DNA of 17,139 nucleotides from Limisoma sp963590405. GTDB lineage: Bacteria; Bacteroidota; Bacteroidia; Bacteroidales; Muribaculaceae. The stretch covers positions 1 through 17,139 of the forward strand of contig CAVAPE010000051.1 in assembly GCA_963590405.1 (NCBI GenBank). The letters are read 5' to 3'. The position numbers and the translations under genes were made by a program. Shown here piece after piece: positions 1-7,920 of the stretch (positions within the stretch are counted from its first letter, which is position 1; each line of letters opens with the position of its first letter). The notes below the pieces were generated by a model. It did no database searches, was not told the origin of the DNA, and worked only from the letters and a program-made list of their open reading frames with translations.

Positions 1-49
1 ATTGAATACTTACCTGATATACTAACCAACCTTATTATTTAATTATTAT

Positions 50-3000
50 ATGAACTTAAACAAAAAAGCAATGATTGCAGCCCTGGCACTGCTGTGCAGC
101 CTCCCAATATCGGCGCAGCGGGTATCGCTCAAGGCAAGCAATGTAACAGTGAAGCAGGCCATCACCGAACTCAAGGAGCAAACGGGCTACTCGTTTGTCT
201 TCTCTTCGGAGGACCTCAACACGCAGAAGCGCGTCAGCGTTTCCGCCAACAATGCCGACCTGTCGGTCGTAGTGGAACAAATCCTTAAAGGCCAAAAAGG
301 CATTGACTACAAAATCGAAGGAAAGAACATCATCATCACCAAGGCGAGCCACAACAGTGTCAAGCCAGCCGCTGCAACCAATGCTACTACAAGCAAAGGA
401 CAGCGCGTGGCAGGACGCGTGCTCGACGAGAACGGTGAACCGATGATTGGCGTAACCGTCACTGCCGACGGCATGAAGGGCGGCACAATCACCGACCTCG
501 ACGGCAATTTCGTGCTCGACGATGTGCCCGACGCAACAAAAAACCTGCATCTCAGTTATGTGGGCTATTCCGACAAGAATGTACCTGTGGGCAACGGCAC
601 GATGAGCATCAAGATGACGCCGGACAACACCCAACTCGATGAAGTTGTGGTTGTGGGCTACGGCACAGTCAAGAAAACCGACCTCACCGGTTCTATCACA
701 GCCATCAAGCCCGACGACTTCAACAAGGGCTCCCGCTCAACCGCACAAGATGCGTTGCTCGGCAAAATTGCCGGCGTGAACGTGGTTTCAAGTTCAGGCG
801 CACCAGGTTCAGGCTCTACAATACGTATCCGTTCGGGAGCATCACTCTCCGCATCCAACGACCCTCTGTTTGTGGTCGATGGAGTGCCTGTCGACAACTC
901 CACCATCGAGGGCGGAAGCAACCTCATCGGCGGCATCAACCCTAACGACATCGAGACGCTCACCGTACTCAAAGATGCCTCTGCAACAGCCATCTACGGC
1001 TCGCGTGCATCAAACGGCGTTATCGTAATCACAACGAAAAAAGGCGGCTCAAGCAAGCCTAAATTCAACTACTCGGCAAACTTCTCGGTCAGCACGACGG
1101 CAAAACGCCTGCAAGTGCTCAACGCCGACGAGTTTAAGGCATTTGCAAAGACAGTTACTGGAGTACCTGAAAATGCACAGTTCGGCACTTACAACACCGA
1201 CTGGCAGAAGGAAATCTACCAAACTGCCTTCGGCACCGACCACAACCTCTCCGTGCAGGGCAGCATAGCGAAGAAGGCTCCAGCACGCCTGTCGTTGGGC
1301 TACACCAACCAAGACGGCGTAATCCGCACCAACAACTATCAGCGCTACACCGTGAACGGCGGCATCTCGCCAAAATTCTTCAAGGACCACCTTACGCTCA
1401 ACCTCAACGTCAAGGGGTCGTATGAAAACAATACGCAGATTGACGAATCGGTAGTGAACAACGCCCTCACCTACGACCCGACACGCCCAGTGAAGACTGG
1501 TAGCCAGACGGCAGCCACCGACCCAGGTCTCGGCTACTTCATCTGGATGAATGGCGAATCACCAATGGCTATTCAGACCGACAACCCTCGGGCACAACTC
1601 GACTTGCAGAACCTCAACAACAAAATCTACCGCTCGATTGGCAACCTCGCCGTAAACTACAAAATCCACGGCTTTGAGGATCTCCAACTCAACATGAACC
1701 TCGGCTACGATGTGCTCAAGAGCGAATACCACAAAGGCGTGCCAACCCTCGCAGGACCGATGTACACCTCCAACAAGAAGGACGGCACGGGTCTTGAATA
1801 CAACTCGACGCAGAACAAGCGCAACACCCTGCTCGACCTCTACGCCAACTATCAGCACCTCTTCGGCAAGCACGACTTTAGTGCAATGGTGGGCTACGGA
1901 TGGCAGCACTTCTGGAAGAAATTCAACGACACATCGATGTCGCCCGAAGGCGAAGAAATCTTCTCGCCAAAGCACTCTGAGTCGGAGTATTACCTCCTCT
2001 CGCTCTACGGCCGTGCCAACTACACCTACGACAACCGCTACATGGTTACAGCCACGTTCCGTACCGACGGTTCTTCGCGTTTTGCCAAGAACAACCGCTT
2101 CGGCTACTTCCCATCGGTGGCTCTCGGATGGAAAATCTCAGAAGAGTCGTTCTTGAAGGACAACCACGTGCTCAACAACTTGAAACTGCGTCTCAGTTAC
2201 GGACAGACTGGTCAGCAGGACATCATCAACGACTATCCTTACATGACCACGTTCTCTATCTCCTATCCTGAGTCGTGCTACCTCTTCGGCGACACCTGGT
2301 ACCGCACCTACCGCCCGAATGGCTACGACAACGACATCAAGTGGGAAACTACAACTACATGGAACGTAGGTCTTGACTACGGCTTCCTCGGCAACCGCAT
2401 CTACGGTGCCATCGACGTGTACAAGCGCCACACCAAGGACTTGCTCAACACCATTCCAGTAATCTCAGGTGTGAACTACTCAGCAGTGCTCACCACCAAC
2501 ATCGGCGAGATGGACAACAAGGGCGTTGAGTTCTCAATCAACACCGTTCCCGTACAAACCAAGGACTTCATATGGACACTCGGTTTCAACTACACTTGGA
2601 ACGACTCGAAAATCACGAAACTTAACGTAGTCGACAGCGAAGGCTCATACGTTGAGACTGGTGCAATCTCTGGCACAGGCAAGTTCGTGGAATGCTTCAT
2701 GGTGGGCAAACGCCCTTACACCTTCTATCTTGCACAGCAAGCCTACGACGAGAGCGGCAAGCCTATCGAAGGCAAGTATGTGCAGCCCGACGGAACAGTA
2801 TCGGAGAAGGAGACACGCCGCGCCGACAAGTGCGCCCTGCCTAAGTCGTATATCGGCTTCAACACTTCGTTCACCTACAAGAACTGGGAACTTGGCATCA
2901 CTGGTCACGGCTCGTTCGGCAACTACATCTACAACTACGTGGAAGCAAACCAGTACAAACAGTCGGTCTACAGCGACCAAGGCAACTTCTCCAACGTGCT

Positions 3001-3277
3001 GAAAGTAACTGCCGACAACGGTTTTACCCTGCAGCAACTCTACTCAGACTACTTCCTGCGTAAGGGTGACTTCTTCCGCATCGACAACATCACACTCGGC
3101 TACACCTTCAACCGCCTGTGGAACACGTCGAGCAACCTCCGCATCACGGCTGCCGTGCAGAATGTGTGCGTAATCACTGGTTACTCAGGTGTCGACCCAG
3201 AAATCTACGGTGGCATCGACCGCAACGTCTATCCGCGTCCACGCACGTTCTCGCTGTCACTCAACTTGAACTTCTAA
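50..3277 (+). CDS. SusC/RagA-type TonB-dependent outer-membrane transporter with STN domain
   Basis: This is the outer-membrane porin of a SusCD uptake pair. It imports a ligand captured by the SusD-like lipoprotein, powered by TonB/ExbBD. Seen in the 1075 residues: a signal peptide ending at about SAQ (23); an STN domain at about 23-100; a carboxypeptidase-regulatory-like beta-sandwich at about 118-190 (GRVLDENGEP, GYSDKNV); a TonB box DEVVVVGYG at 197-205; a plug to about 330 (DPLFVVDGVPVD, IYGSRASNGVIVIT); then the beta-barrel, ending in the aromatic C-terminus LNLNF. Length is normal for the family. In this family an STN domain usually means signalling to a FecR-like anti-sigma factor; none is visible here, so the partner may lie upstream. 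Only 49 bp precede the start, so the promoter is probably outside the window. The next gene starts 22 bp after the stop, so the two are probably one operon. The ligand cannot be read from the sequence. Confidence 0.96.
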   Translation: MNLNKKAMIAALALLCSLPISAQRVSLKASNVTVKQAITELKEQTGYSFVFSSEDLNTQKRVSVSANNADLSVVVEQILKGQKGIDYKIEGKNIIITKASHNSVKPAAATNATTSKGQRVAGRVLDENGEPMIGVTVTADGMKGGTITDLDGNFVLDDVPDATKNLHLSYVGYSDKNVPVGNGTMSIKMTPDNTQLDEVVVVGYGTVKKTDLTGSITAIKPDDFNKGSRSTAQDALLGKIAGVNVVSSSGAPGSGSTIRIRSGASLSASNDPLFVVDGVPVDNSTIEGGSNLIGGINPNDIETLTVLKDASATAIYGSRASNGVIVITTKKGGSSKPKFNYSANFSVSTTAKRLQVLNADEFKAFAKTVTGVPENAQFGTYNTDWQKEIYQTAFGTDHNLSVQGSIAKKAPARLSLGYTNQDGVIRTNNYQRYTVNGGISPKFFKDHLTLNLNVKGSYENNTQIDESVVNNALTYDPTRPVKTGSQTAATDPGLGYFIWMNGESPMAIQTDNPRAQLDLQNLNNKIYRSIGNLAVNYKIHGFEDLQLNMNLGYDVLKSEYHKGVPTLAGPMYTSNKKDGTGLEYNSTQNKRNTLLDLYANYQHLFGKHDFSAMVGYGWQHFWKKFNDTSMSPEGEEIFSPKHSESEYYLLSLYGRANYTYDNRYMVTATFRTDGSSRFAKNNRFGYFPSVALGWKISEESFLKDNHVLNNLKLRLSYGQTGQQDIINDYPYMTTFSISYPESCYLFGDTWYRTYRPNGYDNDIKWETTTTWNVGLDYGFLGNRIYGAIDVYKRHTKDLLNTIPVISGVNYSAVLTTNIGEMDNKGVEFSINTVPVQTKDFIWTLGFNYTWNDSKITKLNVVDSEGSYVETGAISGTGKFVECFMVGKRPYTFYLAQQAYDESGKPIEGKYVQPDGTVSEKETRRADKCALPKSYIGFNTSFTYKNWELGITGHGSFGNYIYNYVEANQYKQSVYSDQGNFSNVLKVTADNGFTLQQLYSDYFLRKGDFFRIDNITLGYTFNRLWNTSSNLRITAAVQNVCVITGYSGVDPEIYGGIDRNVYPRPRTFSLSLNLNF

Positions 3278-3299
3278 AATCCTCAAAAACAGACAAATC

Positions 3300-4994
3300 A
3301 TGAAAAAGAATATATTCAAAACAATGATATTCGTAGTGATATGCTGCCTTATGACTTCGTGCTTCGGAGACCTCGACACCATGCCACTCGACGACAACCA
3401 GAAGGTTGGCGAACAAGTATATAGCACTGCCGAGGGCTACAACGGCGTGCTTGCAAAATGCTACGCCTCACTCATCCTCACCGGTCAGAAGGGCGGCGAC
3501 GGTGGCGAGGGCGACCTTGAAGGCGCCAACGAAGGCTATTCGGGCTATGTCCGCCTGCTGTTCTATCTGCAGGAACTCAGCACCGACAATTTCGTAATGC
3601 CATCATCGTCCAACGGTCTGCGCAAGTGCCTCAACCTCCAGTGGGACGCATCAAACGCATCGGTAATCCGCTGGACCTACCAACGCCTCTATATGTCGAT
3701 TGCCTACTGCAACGAAATTCTCCGCGAATGCACCGAAGGCAAACTCAAAAGCCGTGGCCTCTGGGACGCTCTCGGCTCGGAATGCAGCAGTTACCGTGCT
3801 GAGGCACGTTTCATCCGTGCATATTGCTACGCCTCTCTGTGCGACTTCTTCGGCAACGTGCCGTATATCGACGAAAACACTGGCGTGAAGGACATCCCTG
3901 AACAATGGTCGCGCAAGAAAATCTTCGAGTTTGCCGAAAGCGAACTTAAAGCCATCGAGTCTGACCTCAAGGCTCCGGGAGCCAACGTCTATGGTCGCGT
4001 TGACCGCGTGGCAGACTGGTTCCTCCTCGCCCGCATGTACCTCAACGCCGAGACATGGATTGGCGACAACCGCTACACCGATGCCCTCACCTACGCAAAG
4101 AAGGTGATTGACGACGGTCACTATCCTTTGGCAAGCGACTACCGCCAAATCTTCCTCGCCGACAACGACCAGTGCAAGGAAATCATCTGGCCGCTTGTGC
4201 AGGATGGCGAACATGCGCAAAGTTCTGCCGGAACTAACTTCTATGTGAAGGCTTTCGTCAACGGTCCGATGAACGAACTCTACAAAACTGGCGTGGGCTC
4301 ACGCGGCTGGGGTAACGTGCGTGCAAAGACTACTCTTGTCGATGCTTTCGATGCCGACGACGTAACGTTCAACACCGCCGACACTTGGGGCAACCAGAAG
4401 AAGGACAAACGCGCTCAGTTTATGACAGCATTGCCAAATCAGACCAAGGAGACTTGGGATGCCAACAACAATATGACAAGCACCTTCACTTGCGGCTACG
4501 GCTACATCAAATGGCGCAACGTGACCAAGGACGACCAGATTCCATCTGCAGGCGAAGCCTACACGTCGATCGACTTCCCGATGTTCCGCACTGGTGAGGC
4601 TTACCTCATCGCTGCCGAGGCTATCCTCCGCGGCGCACAGGGTGGCAGCAAAGCCGACGCTTTGGCCTACGTCAACGAAATCCGTGAGCGTGCCTACATG
4701 TCGGGCAAATACGCCAAGGCTGGTGTCCGCTCCGACGTTTCGGGCGACATCGACCTCAGCCAACTCGACCTCGACTTTATCCTCGCTGAGCGTCAGCGCG
4801 AATTGGCAAGCGAACTTGTACGCCGCACGGACCTTATCCGCTTCGGCAAGTACTGCAAAGGCTACAACTGGGACTGGAAGAACGGCGAGCGCCTCGGTGC
4901 TGACGTCGACGACTTCCGCAAGTTGTTCCCAATCCCATCGACTGAGTTCTCAAACATTCCGCAACTGGAGCAAAACGACGGCTACACAAAGTAA
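3300..4994 (+). CDS. SusD/RagB-family outer-membrane nutrient-binding lipoprotein
   Basis: This is the surface lid and binding protein of the SusCD complex. It has a lipoprotein signal peptide with lipobox LMTSC and predicted lipidated Cys21, followed by the usual acidic stretch (GDLDTMPLDD). SusD hallmarks are visible. An N-terminal TPR-like helical region carries YNGVLAKCYA, RAEARFIRAYCYASLCDFFGNVPYI near 160-185 and LLARMYLNAE. The C-terminal RagB/SusD segment has FRTGEAYLIAAEA, LDFILAERQRELASE, RRTDLIRFGKY, and ends with LFPIPSTEF..IPQLEQNDGY. The 564-residue length is typical. It lies 22 bp after the SusC-like gene and 15 bp before the phosphatase start. Ligand specificity of SusD proteins cannot be predicted from fold motifs; the neighbouring phosphatase is the only hint. 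Confidence 0.96.
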   Translation: MKKNIFKTMIFVVICCLMTSCFGDLDTMPLDDNQKVGEQVYSTAEGYNGVLAKCYASLILTGQKGGDGGEGDLEGANEGYSGYVRLLFYLQELSTDNFVMPSSSNGLRKCLNLQWDASNASVIRWTYQRLYMSIAYCNEILRECTEGKLKSRGLWDALGSECSSYRAEARFIRAYCYASLCDFFGNVPYIDENTGVKDIPEQWSRKKIFEFAESELKAIESDLKAPGANVYGRVDRVADWFLLARMYLNAETWIGDNRYTDALTYAKKVIDDGHYPLASDYRQIFLADNDQCKEIIWPLVQDGEHAQSSAGTNFYVKAFVNGPMNELYKTGVGSRGWGNVRAKTTLVDAFDADDVTFNTADTWGNQKKDKRAQFMTALPNQTKETWDANNNMTSTFTCGYGYIKWRNVTKDDQIPSAGEAYTSIDFPMFRTGEAYLIAAEAILRGAQGGSKADALAYVNEIRERAYMSGKYAKAGVRSDVSGDIDLSQLDLDFILAERQRELASELVRRTDLIRFGKYCKGYNWDWKNGERLGADVDDFRKLFPIPSTEFSNIPQLEQNDGYTK

Positions 4995-5009
4995 TTTGTG
5001 CATAACTTT

Positions 5010-6305
5010 ATGAAGTACTTAAGATTATTATTACTGTCGGCTGTCGCAATTTGCGGCAATGCCTATGCGCAGACATCGTTTGACGAGATCAGCGCCGACC
5101 TCAACAAGGCTGGCGGCGTCTACCTTGCCTACCCAGAGCCTACAGCCAAACTCACCGCCGCGCCGAAAGGCTACAAGCCGTTCTACATCAGTCACTACGG
5201 CCGCCACGGCTCGCGCTATCTGCTTGGCGACGGCGACTGCCTCTACACCATCTCGCTGATGGAAAAGGCACAGGCTGAAGGATGTCTCACCGACCTCGGA
5301 CGCGACGTGCTGCAACGCGTGCGCACAGTGTTCAAGGAGACGCAGGGTCGCGGAGGCGACCTCACGCCCCTTGGCGCGCGTCAGCACCGCGGCATTGCCA
5401 GCCGCATGTATGCCAACTTCCCTGAGGTGTTCAAGGGCAAGCGTCGTGTCGATGCCCGCTCCACGGTGGTCTACCGCTGCGCCATGAGTATGGCGGCTTT
5501 CGGCGACGAGTTGAAAGGACTTGCTCCGCAACTCAGCATCAGTTACGAGATGAACGAGAAAAACATGGCTTACCTCAACTACCACACCGACAAGTCGAAC
5601 CGTTTCACCAACGGCAAGACTGGTCCGTGGGTGGAGGAATTCCGCAAGTTTGAGGCAGAGCACGTCAACCCCGACCGCCTCTGCAAAAGCCTGTTTAGCG
5701 ATGACTACTTCATCCGCTGCAACGTAAATCCCGAAGATCTGATGTGGGCATTCTACTGGATTGCCGTCGACATTCAGGACATCGAGACGAAGGTTTCCTT
5801 CTTCGACATCTTCACTGCGCAGGAACTCTTCGACCTCTGGCAATGTATCAACTACAAGTTCTACATCGGCAATGCCAACCCAGAGATGAGCAACGGACTC
5901 GTGATGGCTAACGCCACGACACTGGTGGAAAACATCATTGATTGTGCCGACAACGCCATCGCCGACAGCAGCATCGCTGCCGACCTGCGTTTCGGACACG
6001 ACGGCAACGTCATCCCGCTCCTCGCCCTACTTCAAGTGGACGGCTACGACGCGGCTGTGAGCAAGCCCGAGGAGGTCTACAAGCACTGGTGCGACTTCAA
6101 GGTTACGCCGATGGCTGCCAACCTGCAGATTGTGTTCTACAGAAACGGCAAAAACGACGTGGCGGTGAAGTTCCTCCACAACGAAAAGGAAGCGCACATC
6201 CCCGTAGCCACCGATATGTGGCCCTACTACAAATGGGATGATGTGAGAACCTACTATCTTCAACGGCTCTCGTCGCTGAAGCAACAGGTTGAAAAGATTG
6301 ATTAG
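5010..6305 (+). CDS. Exported histidine acid phosphatase (branch 2; inositol-phosphatase-like)
   Basis: This probable phosphomonoesterase acts through a phosphohistidine intermediate, in the periplasm or on the cell surface. I start it at the ATG at 5010, not the in-frame GTG 12 bp upstream, because the protein then opens with a clean Sec signal peptide (MKYLRLLLL..GNAYA, cleavage near residue 20) and leaves 15 bp after the SusD-like stop. The catalytic N-terminal motif is RHGSR at 65-69 (SHYGRHGSRY). The distal proton-donor motif is FGHDGNVIPLL, with H330-D331. The length of 431 residues fits histidine acid phosphatases of this clade. Bacterial MINPP-type enzymes typically have HAE at the distal site, whereas this protein has HD as in classical acid phosphatases and phytases, so MINPP activity should not be assumed. 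Co-transcription with SusCD suggests it trims a phosphorylated ligand before or after uptake. Substrate is inferred only. Confidence 0.9.
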   Translation: MKYLRLLLLSAVAICGNAYAQTSFDEISADLNKAGGVYLAYPEPTAKLTAAPKGYKPFYISHYGRHGSRYLLGDGDCLYTISLMEKAQAEGCLTDLGRDVLQRVRTVFKETQGRGGDLTPLGARQHRGIASRMYANFPEVFKGKRRVDARSTVVYRCAMSMAAFGDELKGLAPQLSISYEMNEKNMAYLNYHTDKSNRFTNGKTGPWVEEFRKFEAEHVNPDRLCKSLFSDDYFIRCNVNPEDLMWAFYWIAVDIQDIETKVSFFDIFTAQELFDLWQCINYKFYIGNANPEMSNGLVMANATTLVENIIDCADNAIADSSIAADLRFGHDGNVIPLLALLQVDGYDAAVSKPEEVYKHWCDFKVTPMAANLQIVFYRNGKNDVAVKFLHNEKEAHIPVATDMWPYYKWDDVRTYYLQRLSSLKQQVEKID

Positions 6306-6348
6306 AGGATTCTTATAGGTTTTACAAAGGTTAGAATAATGTTCCCCA

Positions 6349-6386
6349 GTGGCAGTTCTTGTGAAAGAATTGCCACTTTTCTTTTT
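6349..6386 (+). terminator. Intrinsic terminator of the SusCD-phosphatase operon
   Basis: A 12-bp stem (6349-6360 with 6365-6376, one G-T wobble) closes a 4-base GTGA loop and is followed by the T-rich run ttttcttttt at 6377-6386. It lies 43 bp after the phosphatase stop and 3 bp before the end of the convergent ATPase gene. On the opposite strand the stem is followed by G-rich sequence, so it looks one-directional. Confidence 0.85.
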
Positions 6387-6389
6387 GCC

Positions 6390-7682
6390 CTACTGGAAAT
6401 ATGCCCCGATGGCAACCAGTGGAATGTTTTCCATCCAGTCCTGGTCGACATATCCCTTCATTGAGACGCGAAGCCCCTTCAATCCAGGGTTGTCCTTGAC
6501 AAATTGCGCCAAAGAGCGCGCACGCACATTGTCCTCGGCTTTCACCTCTATCGGCACAATGCGGCTTTCTTCTTGGATGATAAAATCGATTTCGGCAGGT
6601 GTTTTATCGTTGCTCCAGTAGTAAGGCGTACGGTTCTGAGCCTTGAGTTGCTGCATTACATACTGCTCTGAGAAAGCACCCTTAAACTCTGTAAACACGT
6701 TGTTGCCTACAAGCATCTGGCTGGCAGGAGCATCAGCCATACATGCCAGCAGTCCGCAATCGAGCATAAACAATTTGAACGCATCAAAATCCTCATAGAA
6801 TTTGAGCGGCATTTTCGGCTCTTTGATGCGGTTTACCTTATACACAATGCCGGCATCAAGAAGCCATTGGATGGCAAGTTCGAAGTCCTTTGCGCGGCTG
6901 CCTTTACGAACTGCTCCGTAAACAAATTTCTTGTTCTCCTTTGCCAACTGCGACGGAAGCGAACCGAGCACCTGACGTATTCTCACCGATTCCGTAGCCG
7001 AAGTGTGCTTCGAGATGTCACGCCCATAGGCGTCGAGTATTTCCTGCTGCAGAACGCGTACCTGCTGCAAATCCGCATTTTCAACGAACTTGTTCACCAC
7101 GCCTGGCATACCGCCGACATAGTAGTATTGCCGCAACAACTCCACCATCTTGGGCATCACAACATCAATCAGCGACCAATCTTTGGAATGAAGTATCTCC
7201 ACATAGCCGCCATTTCCAGTGGCATCGAGAAATTCCTCATAGTCCATGGGGTACATCGACATCATATCGACCTTGCCGACAGGAAACGACTCGCCCTTTC
7301 CCAAGGTCACGCCAAGCAACGAGCCAGCAACCATTATGTGATATTCAGGTGCCTTTTCGCAGAAATACTTCAAACTGTGTAATCCGCGCGGTATTTCTTG
7401 TATCTCATCCAGGACAATAAGCGTGTCGCCTGGCGTAACCTTGACACCGGTAATTGCCTGCAATGTAAGCAATATGCGGTCAATATCGTAGTCCAGTTCA
7501 AACAGATGCTTCATCTGAGGCTCGTCGTCGCAGTTGACATAGGCGACTTTGGCATATTCACTTTCGCCGAAATGGCGCATAATCCAAGTCTTGCCTACTT
7601 GTCGTGCGCCAAGTAGCATCAAAGGCTTTCTCGCCTTACTTTCTTTCCACTGAAGGAGACGTTGATAAATTTTTCTTCGCAT
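6390..7682 (-). CDS. AAA_14-type ATPase with C-terminal DUF4143 domain
   Basis: This is a member of the large AAA_14/DUF4143 ATPase family found in many paralogous copies in Bacteroidales; no firm biological role is established. Seen in the 430 residues: Walker A GARQVGKT at about 25-32; Walker B DTLIVLDEIQE at about 86-96; a sensor-like segment HIMVAGSLLG near 118; a helical, winged-helix-like middle; and the DUF4143 region from about 200. The C-terminus carries EIDFII followed by PIEVKAE, the E/D...ExK arrangement of a PD-(D/E)xK nuclease-like fold, so the catalytic residues could be intact. The gene stands alone, convergent with the phosphatase operon and divergent from the LRR gene. It is preceded by a consensus -7 element and three 33-bp-spaced repeats, which suggests dedicated regulation. 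Suggested roles for the family (DNA processing, toxin-antitoxin-like, mobile-element ties) are speculative. Confidence 0.93.
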   Translation of the reverse strand: MRRKIYQRLLQWKESKARKPLMLLGARQVGKTWIMRHFGESEYAKVAYVNCDDEPQMKHLFELDYDIDRILLTLQAITGVKVTPGDTLIVLDEIQEIPRGLHSLKYFCEKAPEYHIMVAGSLLGVTLGKGESFPVGKVDMMSMYPMDYEEFLDATGNGGYVEILHSKDWSLIDVVMPKMVELLRQYYYVGGMPGVVNKFVENADLQQVRVLQQEILDAYGRDISKHTSATESVRIRQVLGSLPSQLAKENKKFVYGAVRKGSRAKDFELAIQWLLDAGIVYKVNRIKEPKMPLKFYEDFDAFKLFMLDCGLLACMADAPASQMLVGNNVFTEFKGAFSEQYVMQQLKAQNRTPYYWSNDKTPAEIDFIIQEESRIVPIEVKAEDNVRARSLAQFVKDNPGLKGLRVSMKGYVDQDWMENIPLVAIGAYFQ

Positions 7683-7710
7683 AATTGCTTAACTGAAAAT
7701 TAGTTCCTCT

Positions 7711-7804
7711 GCAAAATTACATTTTTTCGATGATAAAAAAGGCGAAAAACTACACTTTTTCGATGATAAAATCAGGCAAATACTACATTTTTTCGAGGAT
7801 AAGG
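7711..7804 (-). repeat. Three tandem 33-bp-period repeats upstream of the AAA ATPase
   Basis: A 20-base core, tacattttttcgatgataaa on the + strand, begins at 7718, 7751 and 7784, exactly 33 bp apart. Copy 2 differs by one base and copy 3 by two. In gene direction the core reads TTTATCATCGAAAAAATGTA and runs into a -7-like element. Copy 1 has the perfect TAnnTTTG, copies 2 and 3 degenerate versions. The array lies directly upstream of the ATPase start and separates it from the divergent LRR gene. It has no palindromes and no spacers of the CRISPR kind. Iterated operator sites for a self-regulating protein, or duplicated promoters, are both possible. Confidence 0.85.
7712..7719 (-). promoter_or_regulatory. 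-7 promoter element of the AAA ATPase
   Basis: Read on the minus strand this is TAATTTTG, a match to the Bacteroidetes -7 consensus TAnnTTTG. The expected transcription start falls near 7705, giving a leader of about 23 bases. No good -33 TTG is seen at the usual 18-21 base distance; that space is filled by the next repeat unit. Confidence 0.6.
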
Positions 7805-7866
7805 TTGTTTGGCGGATATTTTTGTGAAGACTTAAATTTATGATAACAACTTTAAAGGAATTTTAT

Positions 7867-7874
7867 TACTTTTG
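7867..7874 (+). promoter_or_regulatory. -7 promoter element of the LRR protein gene
   Basis: TACTTTTG matches TAnnTTTG. The start of transcription is expected near 7881, about 40 bases before the chosen start codon at 7921. It therefore argues against the longer reading frame that would begin at 7840, upstream of this promoter. No convincing -33 TTG is seen. Confidence 0.6.
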
Positions 7875-7920
7875 TATTTCAAATCAAAGGATAAACTTTC
7901 AAATTTCTAAACTTAACTTT

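Noticed and set aside
4998..5009. GTG start for the histidine phosphatase
   Set aside because: It adds four residues before the signal peptide; the ATG at 5010 is more likely.
5031..5999. Long minus-strand ORF of 322 codons
   Set aside because: It is a shadow of the histidine phosphatase gene; no domain is recognisable and the + strand carries catalytic motifs.
7711..7804. CRISPR array
   Set aside because: Only three units; the bases between cores are short and similar rather than unique spacers; no cas genes. The same holds for 17021-17119.
7840..7920. Longer start for the LRR protein
   Set aside because: It would place the -7 promoter inside the coding region and hide the signal peptide; the ATG at 7921 gives a clean signal peptide.
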